From the NCBI GenBank assembly GCA_964036195.1, contig OZ038455.1:7767855-7831854 (forward strand): 64,000 bases of DNA. Direction: 5' to 3'. Below, one piece after another: positions 33,701 to 42,088 of this stretch. This DNA comes from Sphaerolaimus hirsutus (Eukaryota; Nematoda; Chromadorea; Monhysterida; Sphaerolaimidae). The position numbers and the translations under genes were made by a program. The notes under the pieces are model-generated. The model ran no database searches. It had not been told where the DNA came from and saw nothing but the letters and a program-made list of their open reading frames with translations. How positions within the stretch are numbered: the first letter of the stretch is position 1; the number at the start of each line of letters is the position of its first letter.

Positions 33701-33991
33701 TCCAAAATCTTACAGGAAGTTCAAAAAAGCGTGGACGCGGTGCTCGTGGACTCCCGTACGGGCGCGGAGCTGGCGGTGCGGCGCAAATTCGTGGCGCCGG
33801 CGGCAGCCGAAATAGCTCGGTTGGAAGTGGATCCGAGCGCCGAGGAAGCCTGCAGCAGAATAACCGGTCCAGGTGAGATTGTTGCGGTGGGATTGACTGT
33901 GCTTTACACATTTAGTATTATATTTTATATGCTGGTTTCACAATCCATACCGCAAACACTTCAAAATGTACTTATGCAATCACAGCTCTGA
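30727..33991 (+). CDS. Unspliced long frame, middle part (ends at TGA 33989)
   Basis: The frame continues in phase from 18149 after removing the BEL element and one target copy. It covers intron 3 remainder, exon 3, intron 4, exon 4, intron 5, the exon 5 and 6 regions read in another frame, and intron 6. It ends at TGA 33989-33991. The same frame is open again from 33992 into ORF2. This is the main evidence that unspliced RNA may be translated. Confidence 0.55.
30968..31916 (+). CDS. Non-LTR ORF1 exon 3
   Basis: The acceptor is CTCCCCTGCAG at phase 0 and the donor ACCAAG|GTAGGC at phase 1. It adds about 316 codons. The start is helical, with LWDELKVQREMVERVQLSLQ, a possible coiled coil as in many ORF1 proteins. 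Further on is a Trp-rich segment with WAEWRNEQWKLYYDN. I do not recognise a named domain. GC content is high compared with both flanking introns. Confidence 0.6.
31917..32153 (+). other. Stop-free ORF1 intron 4
   Basis: It is 237 bases, starts GTAGGC and ends TTCCATTACAG. Its length is a multiple of three with no stop in the flanking frame, so retention adds 79 residues, including ESEIEDGEIVEFSVKES. It is clearly more AT-rich than its neighbours. It may be read as intron or as coding sequence. Confidence 0.5.
32154..33450 (+). CDS. Non-LTR ORF1 exon 4: SGNH hydrolase domain
   Basis: The exon enters at phase 1 and leaves at phase 2 at TCCAG|GTGGGC. After a Ser/Ala-rich linker and a region with VSDCGWFTIRDLLRSF comes an SGNH (GDSL-like) esterase fold. 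Block I is VWLVGDSTAKS (near 32740-32765), with the nucleophile Ser in GDS. Block V is GTDGIHLSKYGETFLG (near 33340-33385), with the D-x-x-H pair. In spliced numbering the domain spans about 665-890. Esterase domains of this type occur in ORF1 of CR1-like elements, where the substrate is unclear. It would act in the element's RNA-protein particle. Confidence 0.7.
33451..33551 (+). other. ORF1 intron 5
   Basis: It is 101 bases from GTGGGC to CTTTACCTCAG. It is AT-rich, and not a multiple of three, so splicing changes frame for the following exon. The long frame remains open through it. Confidence 0.55.
33552..33872 (+). CDS. Non-LTR ORF1 exon 5, with one internal TGA
   Basis: Spliced to exon 4 it reads RWRQMCGSTDPDLCKEGQRL and then a helical stretch LLADLFNRAREVCHFNDMYR. 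At 33682-33684 there is TGA (spliced codon 944). The same frame then gives an RG-rich part, SSKKRGRGARGLPYGRGAGG, up to AACCGGTCCAG|GTGAGA. TGA may be a CGA decayed at CpG, since the context is GG(T/C)GA. If so, this copy makes a truncated ORF1 protein when spliced. In the unspliced frame the same bases are also open, with a different sequence. Confidence 0.5.
33873..33985 (+). other. ORF1 intron 6
   Basis: It is 113 bases, starts GTGAGA and ends TGCAATCACAG. It is AT-rich, and open in the long frame, where it would encode a hydrophobic stretch with VLYTFSIIFYMLV. Confidence 0.55.
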
Positions 33992-34127
33992 CCGGGGTGC
34001 CGCGGCAGCCAATGCCGGTCAAAATCGCGGAGCGCACGGCGGCCGTGGTCGCGGCGGCCGAAGTGGGGGCCCACCAGGAGGCCCGCCGGGCGGCAGCAGC
34101 AAAGGCTGGTACTTCTACCGCGAATAA
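33986..34127 (+). CDS. Non-LTR ORF1 exon 6: RGG tail and stop
   Basis: Joined in phase with exon 5 it gives an RGG-box tail with HGGRGRGGRSGGPPGG and ends KGWYFYRE at TAA 34125-34127. The six coding exons sum to 3162 bases, exactly 1054 codons including stop. RGG tails bind RNA, which suits an ORF1 protein. Reading instead from exon 5 in the long frame would give an Ala-rich sequence, which is less protein-like. Confidence 0.55.
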
Positions 34128-37100
34128 AAAAGGGTCAAGTAGTGCGGCCGTTAGGTGATTTGTGGCTTAGGGCGGGTAGGCAGATGCACCTCTGTTTCAG
34201 AAGGTGCGAGCTGCTTCACCTATTTTGTTCATGCTGCGGCTTGGTGATTGTTTTTTGTTTTATTTCCTCCAAATTTAACTATGGCGTGACCTCACAGGGG
34301 GAGCTGGCAAAAAGTCATGCACCAGTAGTGAGGAAGGGCACTACGATGATAATATATAATATATTAATAAATGCCTACCTATGTGAGGTTTCGCCATACA
34401 GTGCTGTACGTCTGTGTTTGAGGTATCTGGCACTGTATGTTTGGTCGATGCGACTTCAATGGTGTCTACTTAGAAGATCCGAACTGAAGGGGGAGATGGC
34501 CTTAATATATAGTTTAAAACACTTTGCCAGATCTCTCAGACATTTACGGTTCTTTTTAGTCTACTTTCGGTTTGGTAGACTATATTGCTTTATATTTTTA
34601 GGACACCGGTTACGTATGTTTTGCCATACACTTATCTCGATTCGAGATCTCCTGCCTTTAAACGTGTTTTATGAAGTGCGTTATACTTCGCTTGTGGCCG
34701 CTGTAGGCCGACATTTGGCTTTTTCTGAACACAAGTATTACATAAAGAGGCCAGTATACAGTGAGGGCATGGAAGTGGTCGGAGATAAGAAGAAGTTAGG
34801 TGAAACAGGCGTTTTGCAACGCAACTATGTGTCACATGCTGATACTCTACAAACCGATATGACACAAAATGGCAACCCTATATCGGGTTCTCCATCAAAT
34901 GTTCGGCCCACTAAGGAATCAAATATAAGGTCTGGTACTGAATTTACAATATTTTACCAAAATGTAAACTCAATCAGGCATAAGCATGCACAGCTCCAAA
35001 ATATTGGGTCAAAGGGGTATGATTGTATTGCCTTGTGTGAGACGAATGCAGTACATAAGGTGCATTTGCCTGATATTCCTGGGTATACACTAAACGCCAT
35101 CATGAAGCCGGTTAATGGTAATGGTGGAATAGCTGTATACACAAAATGTACTATTGAGTGTTCCGTCTTGGGAGGGGACTACTGGGAAAATTGTGAAAAT
35201 GTCTTATGGCTCACTCTACGATGCCACAAATCATCCACTTTCATAATGCTTGCTATAGTTTATCTATTTGATGCTGGGAAAGTAGCGCGTAATAGAGACT
35301 ACATGCAGCAAAATGAAATTATCCTGTCCAATCTGTCAAAACAAGTATCAGAGAACACAGTGAATGGTAACCCATCCCTATTAATAGGTGATTTTAACGG
35401 TCATATAGGGAATTATCACCCAGGACTTGATCGGAATAGTCACGTGATAAATGACACAGGTAGGCTAGTGAACTCATTTATCAGAGTAAACGACTTATAT
35501 GTCGGCACCTCTGTCACTGACATATGGTGGTCCTACGAAGCAGGTATAACACGTTCACTGTTAGATCTAGCTCTGTTTGATACCACCGCTGAATGGACTA
35601 GTGAAGTTTCACACTTCAGTCCGACCAGCGATATGTCAATCGGTTCAGACCATTGCTCTCTACACTTATCGGTAGTTGCTAATAATATACAACTCGTAGC
35701 ACCCGCTGATGATAAGTATAAACATCAATGGGTTGTGAAGGGTGAAGATGTTATTGAACCGTTCTCAAAATGGCTAGAGGAATCTTTAACAACACTTGTC
35801 GATGATGAATGTACATATGAAAACATTCTGGAGCATCTTCAATGTGTGGCCTCTAGGCGGTACCCTATAAAGGTAATGAACTGTCAGACAACGTGTGTGG
35901 CATTACGCATACGTCGTCTGAAAGCTGAGATACAAAAACTACGGCGAAAACTACACTTGAATGTAATTATGTACTCAGAGTACAAAGTACTTGTCACGGC
36001 TCTACGTAACAAAATACGTATTTGCGAGCATGACTATGAGTTGGACATCAAGCGCAAACGACTTGATGTTGAGTTGCAATCAAGTAGCACTAAAACAGAT
36101 CTCTATAGTATGGCCCGCCGGTATAAAGAGGGTGGCATACTGTATCCAATGCTAAGATCAGAGTCTGGCTTGGCAGATACAAAAGATAAGATATCGCAAG
36201 TGCTAGAGGGGTTCTGGAATAAAGTTCAAATGGCAAATCCAATGAGCTTGCTTCCAGACTCCTGCAAAACAAGTCTGTCAGGCATTATATCCGGTACACT
36301 TAGGTGTAGCCTCGAGGAGAGGATAACCTCAACAGAAATAAAACTAGCCATTAAGACGTTAAAACTGGGTAAATTGCCGGGGACCACTGGTGTGTATCAT
36401 GAAATGCTACGCGGCAGTGGTAGTCAATTGATTAGGGTTCTTACACTGCTGTTTAACATGTGGTTTGATGGAAATCCAATCCCACAAACAGCAAAAACAT
36501 GTAAGTTATCTCTTCTGCATAAAAAAGGGTCTAAATCTTGTGTCGATAATTATCGATCAATAGGTTTACAATGCAACATTCTAAAACTATACTGTTCCGT
36601 ACTGAATAATAGGCTGTTATCAGCCTTTGAAAGTGTGGATGGTTTTGGAAGTATGCAGGGTGGCTTTCGAAAAAAGCGTCGCACAACAGATAACCATGTT
36701 ATTATACAGGGCTGTCTGAGCGGTAAACAGAGTGTTTCCGCATGTTTTGTAGATGCTGTTAAGGCCTTCGATAGGGTTCCGCGTGATAAATTGTGGCGTA
36801 AGCTGCTAGATTACGGGTACCCTTCGAAATTTGTCAGCTCTATATCTAGTACGTACGACGATCTGCGCTGTGTAATACAGTATGGTTCGACATACAGTGA
36901 CGAGTTCACCTATAGGCTAGGTGTACGGCAGGGGTGCTGTCTTTCACCAAGTCTGTATGTCTTATACTTAGCGGATCTACGTACTGATCTTGAGAGCTTG
37001 AAGATAGGAGCGCAACTAGGGGGAACCAAAGTGCCAGCAGTGTTCTTTGTTGATGATATCGCCCTATTAGCTAATACATCACATGATCTCCAGGCCATAA

Positions 37101-38269
37101 TGAATAAATTTACAGAATGGTCCTGGAGGTGGGGGGTTGCAATACACCCAGATAAAAGTAAAATATTGCACTTTCGATGTAAATCCAACCCAACACGTCT
37201 TTGGACACTGGGTAAGGATATAAACGGGGACTTTCAGTCCATTTCGGAAGTTGATGAGATAAAATATTTAGGCTTAACGCTTACATCATCCAACAATATG
37301 TTCAGTAAGCAACGTCAACTACTTCTCCAGCGAGCACAAACTGCTGCTATTATGGTTGGAGAATTAGCTTCAATGTCACTGTGTCCGTTTTGGGCAGTCA
37401 ATAGACTGTGGACACTTTATGCTATGACAAAAGTTTTCTACGGAGTGGAAATCTTTGGCCTTCCAAAGCAAACCTTAGCGAAGCTAGTTGGCATACAAAT
37501 GTCTGTATACAGAACGGTATGCCGTGCCCCGGTGCATCTATCAAGCAGATGTATTGCTATAGATGGTGATGTGACAACAATGAAAGCTTGGTATACACAG
37601 ATCATTGTAGGTCACTGTCGGTACTTAGAAAGCAATCACGTTAGCTTAACGACTAAACAGGCGTTTAACCTCTGGGGTAGGACTAAATTAAACCTACCAC
37701 GACGCCAAAGCCCTTCGGGGAGGTCGGCTGCGTTGTTAAGTGATGCTAGTATCGATCCATCATTGGGTTTAAAGAGCATTAAACAGATCGCTAAGCAAAA
37801 TGCATGGGGGGATAGCTCACTAGGCAAAGTGTATCTGTCACGTACACGGTTGGAGCGCTACTGGGAAACCAACCCCGAACCACTAAATACATATAAAATT
37901 TACTCAGATGAAATGCCATGGGTATTTGCACGACATGGATTGTTTCAAAAGACTATACAATTTACGCTGAGTAATACAGGGAAAAAGTGGTCAAGGTGTA
38001 AGTTGTGCGTAAAGTACGGTCATGATTTCTGGCCTACATTATCACACTACTTGTACGGTTGTCAGGATGTGGCCATAATATATTGGCGCAATAAACTCCT
38101 TAGGGAGCTAAACACTGACTGCTGTGAGGAAAAGTGCTGTCATATGTTGAGTATGGGGGAACCTATTGAACGGCTAGCGCACCTTGTAAAATGCAGCTGT
38201 AAACAGTTGAGAAGGTTGATATCCTCGCATATCACAGCACTAGATGCCTATCTATACGGCCTTGAATAA
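33992..38269 (+). CDS. Non-LTR ORF2: AP endonuclease and reverse transcriptase
   Basis: The frame is open from just after TGA 33989 to the stop at 38267-38269. From codon GTG 34142 it has 1375 residues; the first ATG is about 34182. Numbering from 34142, the first 266 residues have no recognised domain. The AP-type endonuclease spans about 267-510 (FYQNVNSIR, ALCETNA, LIGDFNGHIG, SDHCSLHL). RT spans about 720-1050 (CFVDAVKAFDRVPRDKLW, RLGVRQGCCLSP, FVDD near 968-971 in place of the usual YxDD, WGVAIHPDKSK). A C-terminal C-x2-C-H-C finger starts near 1286 (CKLCVKYGHDFW). The catalytic aspartates are present. The copy looks intact. It shares the reading frame with the unspliced ORF1 region, from which only one TGA separates it. 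Confidence 0.9.
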   Translation, partial: PGCRGSQCRSKSRSARRPWSRRPKWGPTRRPAGRQQQRLVLLPRIKKGQVVRPLGDLWLRAGRQMHLCFRRCELLHLFCSCCGLVIVFCFISSKFNYGVTSQGELAKSHAPVVRKGTTMIIYNILINAYLCEVSPYSAVRLCLRYLALYVWSMRLQWCLLRRSELKGEMALIYSLKHFARSLRHLRFFLVYFRFGRLYCFIFLGHRLRMFCHTLISIRDLLPLNVFYEVRYTSLVAAVGRHLAFSEHKYYIKRPVYSEGMEVVGDKKKLGETGVLQRNYVSHADTLQTDMTQNGNPISGSPSNVRPTKESNIRSGTEFTIFYQNVNSIRHKHAQLQNIGSKGYDCIALCETNAVHKVHLPDIPGYTLNAIMKPVNGNGGIAVYTKCTIECSVLGGDYWENCENVLWLTLRCHKSSTFIMLAIVYLFDAGKVARNRDYMQQNEIILSNLSKQVSENTVNGNPSLLIGDFNGHIGNYHPGLDRNSHVINDTGRLVNSFIRVNDLYVGTSVTDIWWSYEAGITRSLLDLALFDTTAEWTSEVSHFSPTSDMSIGSDHCSLHLSVVANNIQLVAPADDKYKHQWVVKGEDVIEPFSKWLEESLTTLVDDECTYENILEHLQCVASRRYPIKVMNCQTTCVALRIRRLKAEIQKLRRKLHLNVIMYSEYKVLVTALRNKIRICEHDYELDIKRKRLDVELQSSSTKTDLYSMARRYKEGGILYPMLRSESGLADTKDKISQVLEGFWNKVQMANPMSLLPDSCKTSLSGIISGTLRCSLEERITSTEIKLAIKTLKLGKLPGTTGVYHEMLRGSGSQLIRVLTLLFNMWFDGNPIPQTAKTCKLSLLHKKGSKSCVDNYRSIGLQCNILKLYCSVLNNRLLSAFESVDGFGSMQGGFRKKRRTTDNHVIIQGCLSGKQSVSACFVDAVKAFDRVPRDKLWRKLLDYGYPSKFVSSISSTYDDLRCVIQYGSTYSDEFTYRLGVRQGCCLSPSLYVLYLADLRTDLESLKIGAQLGGTKVPAVFFVDDIALLANTSHDLQAIMNKFTEWSWRWGVAIHPDKSKILHFRCKSNPTRLWTLGKDINGDFQSISEVDEIKYLGLTLTSSNNMFSKQRQLLLQRAQTAAIMVGELASMSLCPFWAVNRLWTLYAMTKVFYGVEIFGLPKQTLAKLVGIQMSVYRTVCRAPVHLSSRCIAIDGDVTTMKAWYTQIIVGHCRYLESNHVSLTTKQAFNLWGRTKLNLPRRQSPSGRSAALLSDASIDPSLGLKSIKQIAKQNAWGDSSLGKVYLSRTRLERYWETNPEPLNTYKIYSDEMPWVFARHGLFQKTIQFTLSNTGKKWSRCKLCVKYGHDFWPTLSHYLYGCQDVAIIYWRNKLLRELNTDCCEEKCCHMLSMGEPIERLAHLVKCSCKQLRRLISSHITALDAYLYGLE

Positions 38270-38984
38270 TACTGTATTGTGTAGATGTTTTATCATGCTC
38301 TACTGCAATAGAAATATTACAACTAAGATGCACATATTTACAGTATGTTAGTATACCCGTCATCTTCCTTTTTATGGATAATCGTTCAGAGTCAAGGGGT
38401 GTTATACAAGTGCAACGACACATATAAAGTGTCACGATCATTGCATCATGACATATCATGGGATTTTAACTTCCACATGTAAACATTGAGCAATGTCGTG
38501 TGTATTGAGTATTGAGTATGCACAAGAATATACCCTAGTCTCATATAAAACTACGAGTATTTTAGGTAAACCCAGGGCCCTGGTACCATACGTGCTTTAG
38601 TTTTACTATTATAATTATGCATATTACAATGTATCTCAAGCTCGCGACTGGTACTATATTAAAGTTGTTTTTGTACCTCAGCTAAATCTACCTACTGTAT
38701 CGCAATTAAAGATTCTGTTTACTTTGTTCATTTTGTTCACTTTATTGATTGGCCATACCCGTGAAGCATTTAGGTCCTGTTTTATATGCCGTTATTATTT
38801 CCTGTTCCATGTAATGTGTATGAAGTACTTGCGTATATTTACTGTTGGGTAACAGGTAAAACCTATTAATAATTTCAACTGTCAACACTGTCATCCTATA
38901 ATTTCGCAACTGTTTTTCTATGTTATTACAATGCCCGTGACTTGTAGAGCCAGACGTGGTATGTGTGTTAAATAATAAAAAAAT
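38270..38984 (+). other. 3' UTR of the non-LTR element
   Basis: AT-rich, no ORF. It ends in an A-rich tail TTAAATAATAAAAAAATAATA overlapping the proposed target duplication at 38985. Confidence 0.6.
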
Positions 38985-39159
38985 AATAGTGATTCAGCGC
39001 CAATTGGGACCCCCTTTGGAAGCCCATGCCACGGGTCTACATGTGTAGCGGGTTTGCATGTCTAGGAAGCCTACATCTATCACCATTAAGCAGAAGTCTT
39101 GGCACCAAAGTCGATTGTACACATGTTCACACATTCGCCCCCCCCCCCCCTCTCCCCAG

Positions 39160-39370
39160 CATACTTCTGTTCTGCCGCACCTTTTTCCTCCTAGCCAGCG
39201 GGTTCACGCAAGTCGTGCTCGCCGTGGACCGCCTCCTGGTGATGTTCTCTCCGTTCCACGCTGTGAATGGCGTCGCCGCAAAATGGGCCAAACGTTTACT
39301 GGTCATTTGTTGGCTGCTGGCTGCATTGGCTGCTTCCTACGCTGTGGGTTTCCTTTTAGGGTTCGATCAA
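39160..39370 (+). CDS. Receptor exon 4: TM3 and TM4
   Basis: A long C-run and CTCTCCCCAG form the acceptor, and CAA|GTGTAA the donor. The exon enters by completing a codon split with exon 3 and leaves at phase 0. TM3 reads ILLFCRTFFLLASGFTQVVL with the expected Cys at its start. It is followed by AVDRLLVMFSPFHAV, where DRL stands for the DRY motif and P sits at its usual place in the second loop. TM4 contains LLVICWLLAALAASYAV. This exon is the clearest rhodopsin-type signature in the gene. Confidence 0.75.
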
Positions 39371-39570
39371 GTGTAATACTTACATTCTCGTGTTCATAAT
39401 ATTTACACCAGCGTTACACAGAGGCCACGTGAACCACCCATTTATCCTATGAGAGTCACCCATTTTGATGAATAATGCTACTGATACCGCATTCAATTAG
39501 CCTGCTCCCTGTGCCGGAAAATATCCGACGCTAATCAATCTAACGTGATTACATGATATTTAACGATATT

Positions 39571-40001
39571 ACTGTATTTCTTTAAATAGAACGGCATACA
39601 TCCAATAGAATGGCACCTCAAATAGAACGGCAGGTTTTGGCACATTTTTGCGCTCACAAAAACAATAGAATGGCAGCCTCCAATTGAACGGCACCTGCAA
39701 TAGAACGGTATGAAGAAGTAATGTCGGGAGTGTGCCAGAAGACACTCACAATTTTTGCGCTCACAAAAACAATAGAATGTAAATGTATGGCGAGAACGCT
39801 GAAAGCAGTCAAAACGATATTCAATTTCAAATTCATGCTCTTACATTCAAATATTGCTCAAACTTCATAAAAAATAGGATGTTCAGATGAGGAATATGTG
39901 AAAAATTTGGAGAAAAATAGAACGGCAGCCTCCAATAGAACGGCAGGTAAAAAAGTTGACAAAAAATAGCATGGTGCTCTTCTATTAGAAGAAATACGGT
40001 A
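39571..40001. mobile_element. MITE with ATAGAACGGCA repeats, 20 bp before receptor exon 5
   Basis: It begins TACTGTATTTCTTTAAATAG and ends CTATTAGAAGAAATACGGTA. AATAGAACGGCA or its degraded forms recur seven or more times. The right end leaves only about 20 bases of original intron before the acceptor of exon 5. Confidence 0.7.
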
Positions 40002-40021
40002 CATGACATCTAACATGACAG

Positions 40022-40211
40022 GTGGGTGTGTACGCGTATCTCCGCGGTGCTACGCAGCTGCGCACCATGTCCACCAACGTGTACAACAACTACCGGCCAT
40101 TGTTGTCGCTGAACAAAGTCTCCCTGCTCGTGACCGTCTACATAGCGCCCGTGTTTCTGTGCGCCACGTTCAATTTGATCAGCATGGTCCGGATTCGAAA
40201 ATCGAATACAA
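40022..40211 (+). CDS. Receptor exon 5: second extracellular loop and TM5
   Basis: The acceptor is TAACATGACAG. It adds VGVYAYLRGATQLRTMSTNV, then TM5 with VSLLVTVYIAPVFLCATFNL, which has the conserved mid-helix proline, and then a basic end MVRIRKSNT. The donor CAA|GTCGTT is weak. I chose it because only phase 1 lets exon 6 stay open. Confidence 0.6.
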
Positions 40212-40252
40212 GTCGTTGTTCTTTTTCGTGGATGTTTGATAGGATGGAACTG

Positions 40253-40588
40253 GTATCAGAGTTGCCAGAAGTACCAAACTTTGTCAAAATGTAAATGTAA
40301 AGTATTTCTTTTTTTACTCCCCCCTGACCCTGAGTACAGAAAACGTAGAGCAATTTTGACTTTAACTCATGAGTAAACATGAGAAAAATGCTTTTTTTGC
40401 CCAGAAAACGTAAAAGTATGTATTTTTGAGAAGTTTCACCTGCATGTTCACTCAAGATCATTAATTTTCATAACCTTTTGCCCATTTTTGCTTTCAATAC
40501 ACTGCATTTTTTGTGATTCGTGTGTATTTTGCCTATTTTCAGCTATTTTTGGCTACCTATTTTTTCCCTGCAGTCATTTCTAAAAACC
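40253..40588. mobile_element. Diverged CAGAGTTGCCAGAAG element
   Basis: It begins CAGAGTTGCCAGAAGTACCA, a variant of the CAGAGTTGTTAAAAG end, with CGTAAA and TGAGTAAAC motifs inside. It is interrupted by the copy at 40589-41539, and its right end is not found. Confidence 0.5.
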
Positions 40589-41539
40589 AGAGTTGTTAAA
40601 AGTACCAAACTTTTTTTCAAAGTATACATAAACGTAAAGTACAGGAAACGTAAAGTAATTTTTTTATTTTTACTCATGAGTAAACGTGAGTAAACATACT
40701 TTTCCCCGCAGAAAACGTAAATGTAAACTTTTGAGAAATGTCGTTAAATTTTTAGAGACATGTGGCTCAAAATAAGTCATTTCATAACTTTTTGAGTATT
40801 TTACGCAATTATTAACTATAAATATTTTCGGTTCTACACCCATTTTCGACTAGTTTCCCGTATTTTTACCTCATTTTCTCCTTTTTCCCTTCTATGCCTT
40901 TAAAAACCTATATAAAAGACGATCTAAAATACGTTTTCTGTACTCGAGTACTTTCAAAAGTATACGTAAAAGAGAGTACCAGAACTTTTTTCGAAGGCAA
41001 CGCAAACGTATTTACTCTGTACTCGAGTATACGTATTTATCGAGTAAAAGTACCGTATTTCCTCGAAATACCCCCGGGGGGTTTATTGTTTCAGAGTGAG
41101 AATATTGAGGGGGGGTTAAACGAGGGGGGGGGTATTTCGAGGGGGGGGGTTTATTATTTCGCCAGAATTTTTTTGAAAACCAAGTACTAAATTGTCGTCT
41201 GAAACGTACGCAGACGTCGAAAATGCAACAAAAATCGCCAGTTATAAGACACTCAACACTTGTATAAGTGTGTAGACGTATAATCACTGTTCTCACATAA
41301 CAGAGTCATCGTTTTTAACGTGTGTTTTGCATTACCCAGATGACAAACCGCAGCCTTTGTCATTTACGTTCTCTATACACTAAATTTGGGGGGGGGGTAT
41401 TTCGAGGGGGGGGTTTATAAGTTCATAGTGTCCATTTTGAGGGGGGGTATTTCGAGGGGGGGGGTATTTCGAGGGGGGGGGGGTATTTCGAGGGGGGGGG
41501 TATTTCGAGGAAATACGGTAAATACGTTTTAACACTATG
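40589..41539. mobile_element. hAT-type MITE, CAGAGTTGTTAAAAG family
   Basis: It starts CAGAGTTGTTAAAAGTACC and ends CGTTTTAACACTATG. It has an exact 8-bp duplication CTAAAAAC (40581-40588 and 41540-41547). Subterminal GTAAACGTAAA and ACTCATGAGTAAAC motifs are repeated on both sides. A CCGTATTT MITE is nested at 41053-41520. Confidence 0.85.
41053..41520. mobile_element. CCGTATTT MITE nested in the hAT MITE
   Basis: It is flanked by TA and starts CCGTATTTCCTCGAAATACC, with the mirror image at the right. The order of inner blocks is the same as at 14930-15380. Confidence 0.75.
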
Positions 41540-41691
41540 CTAAAAACACCAGTGTAGCTGTCATCGAGCTGTCAGCTTCTGGACTGAGTGAGCGTTCAAT
41601 AGGATTCAATAAACCCCCTGGGGGTATTTCGAGGGAATATTGTAGTCTCAGTATAAACAGCATGCTTATAAAGTTCGAAACGCCGGCGCAG

Positions 41692-41879
41692 GTGTCACAA
41701 GTCGTCGTGAATGCCAGTCCTCAGTGTTCCAAGCGACCACCTCGCTCGTGTCACGCCAATCCCGAAAAAATAAGCACCTGCCCAATGTCCGCTCTGAGGC
41801 GGCCCTGACGCAAACGGAACGCGTCGGAAAATCCACACGCAGACGTTTCAACAAGCGCTCGACGTATTTCACACCGCAG
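41692..41879 (+). CDS. Receptor exon 6: third intracellular loop, part 1
   Basis: The acceptor is GCCGGCGCAG and the donor CCGCAG|GTTGGT. The exon is GC-rich and only one frame is open. It encodes a hydrophilic, basic loop with VSRQSRKNKHLPNVRS and KSTRRRFNKRSTYFTPQ. Long basic third loops are usual in this receptor class. It leaves at phase 0. Confidence 0.6.
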
Positions 41880-42088
41880 GTTGGTTTGTGTTAGTGTTGC
41901 GTACTCACTGTTGAAGAGCGTGCCATCCAAGTGCGTTTGCAAAATGCCTTTCACTTGAAAGAGAAGAAAAAATGTCATCAATTTCCTCACGTAATATGGT
42001 AGTCAACCGCGTACTGCCAGTTGACGATGAAAACTCTGAAACGATGGGCAACTCACTGTCATTCAACTCCGCATGCATTCGTCACAAC

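Larger units (their letters stand above)
16333..38984 (+). mobile_element. Non-LTR retrotransposon with spliced ORF1, interrupted by BEL/Pao
   Basis: The borders are set by a 10-bp match AATAGTGATT at 16323-16332 and 38985-38994. The 3' end is A-rich (TTAAATAATAAAAA). Without the BEL insertion the element is about 10.1 kb. It has a 5' UTR, a multi-exon ORF1 with an SGNH-hydrolase domain and RG-rich tail, and an ORF2 with AP-endonuclease and reverse transcriptase. Esterase-type ORF1 domains are known from CR1-group elements, but I do not assign the clade. It lies in the sense direction in receptor intron 3. The border call rests on a 10-bp match found by eye. Confidence 0.7.

Noticed and set aside
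33681-33714. A 34-base intron from GTGATA to TTACAG in ORF1
   Set aside because: It is too short for an animal intron and breaks the phase of the following RG-rich frame. Reading straight through with one TGA explains the sequence better.
31190-33911. Minus-strand ORFs of up to 182 residues within ORF1
   Set aside because: They overlap the GC-rich ORF1 exons in antisense, have no recognisable domain and no exon-like borders.
33986-34160. Ala-rich frame of exon 6 ending in AAVR
   Set aside because: It follows only if exon 5 is read in the long frame. The RGG frame agrees with the spliced phase and has a protein-like end.
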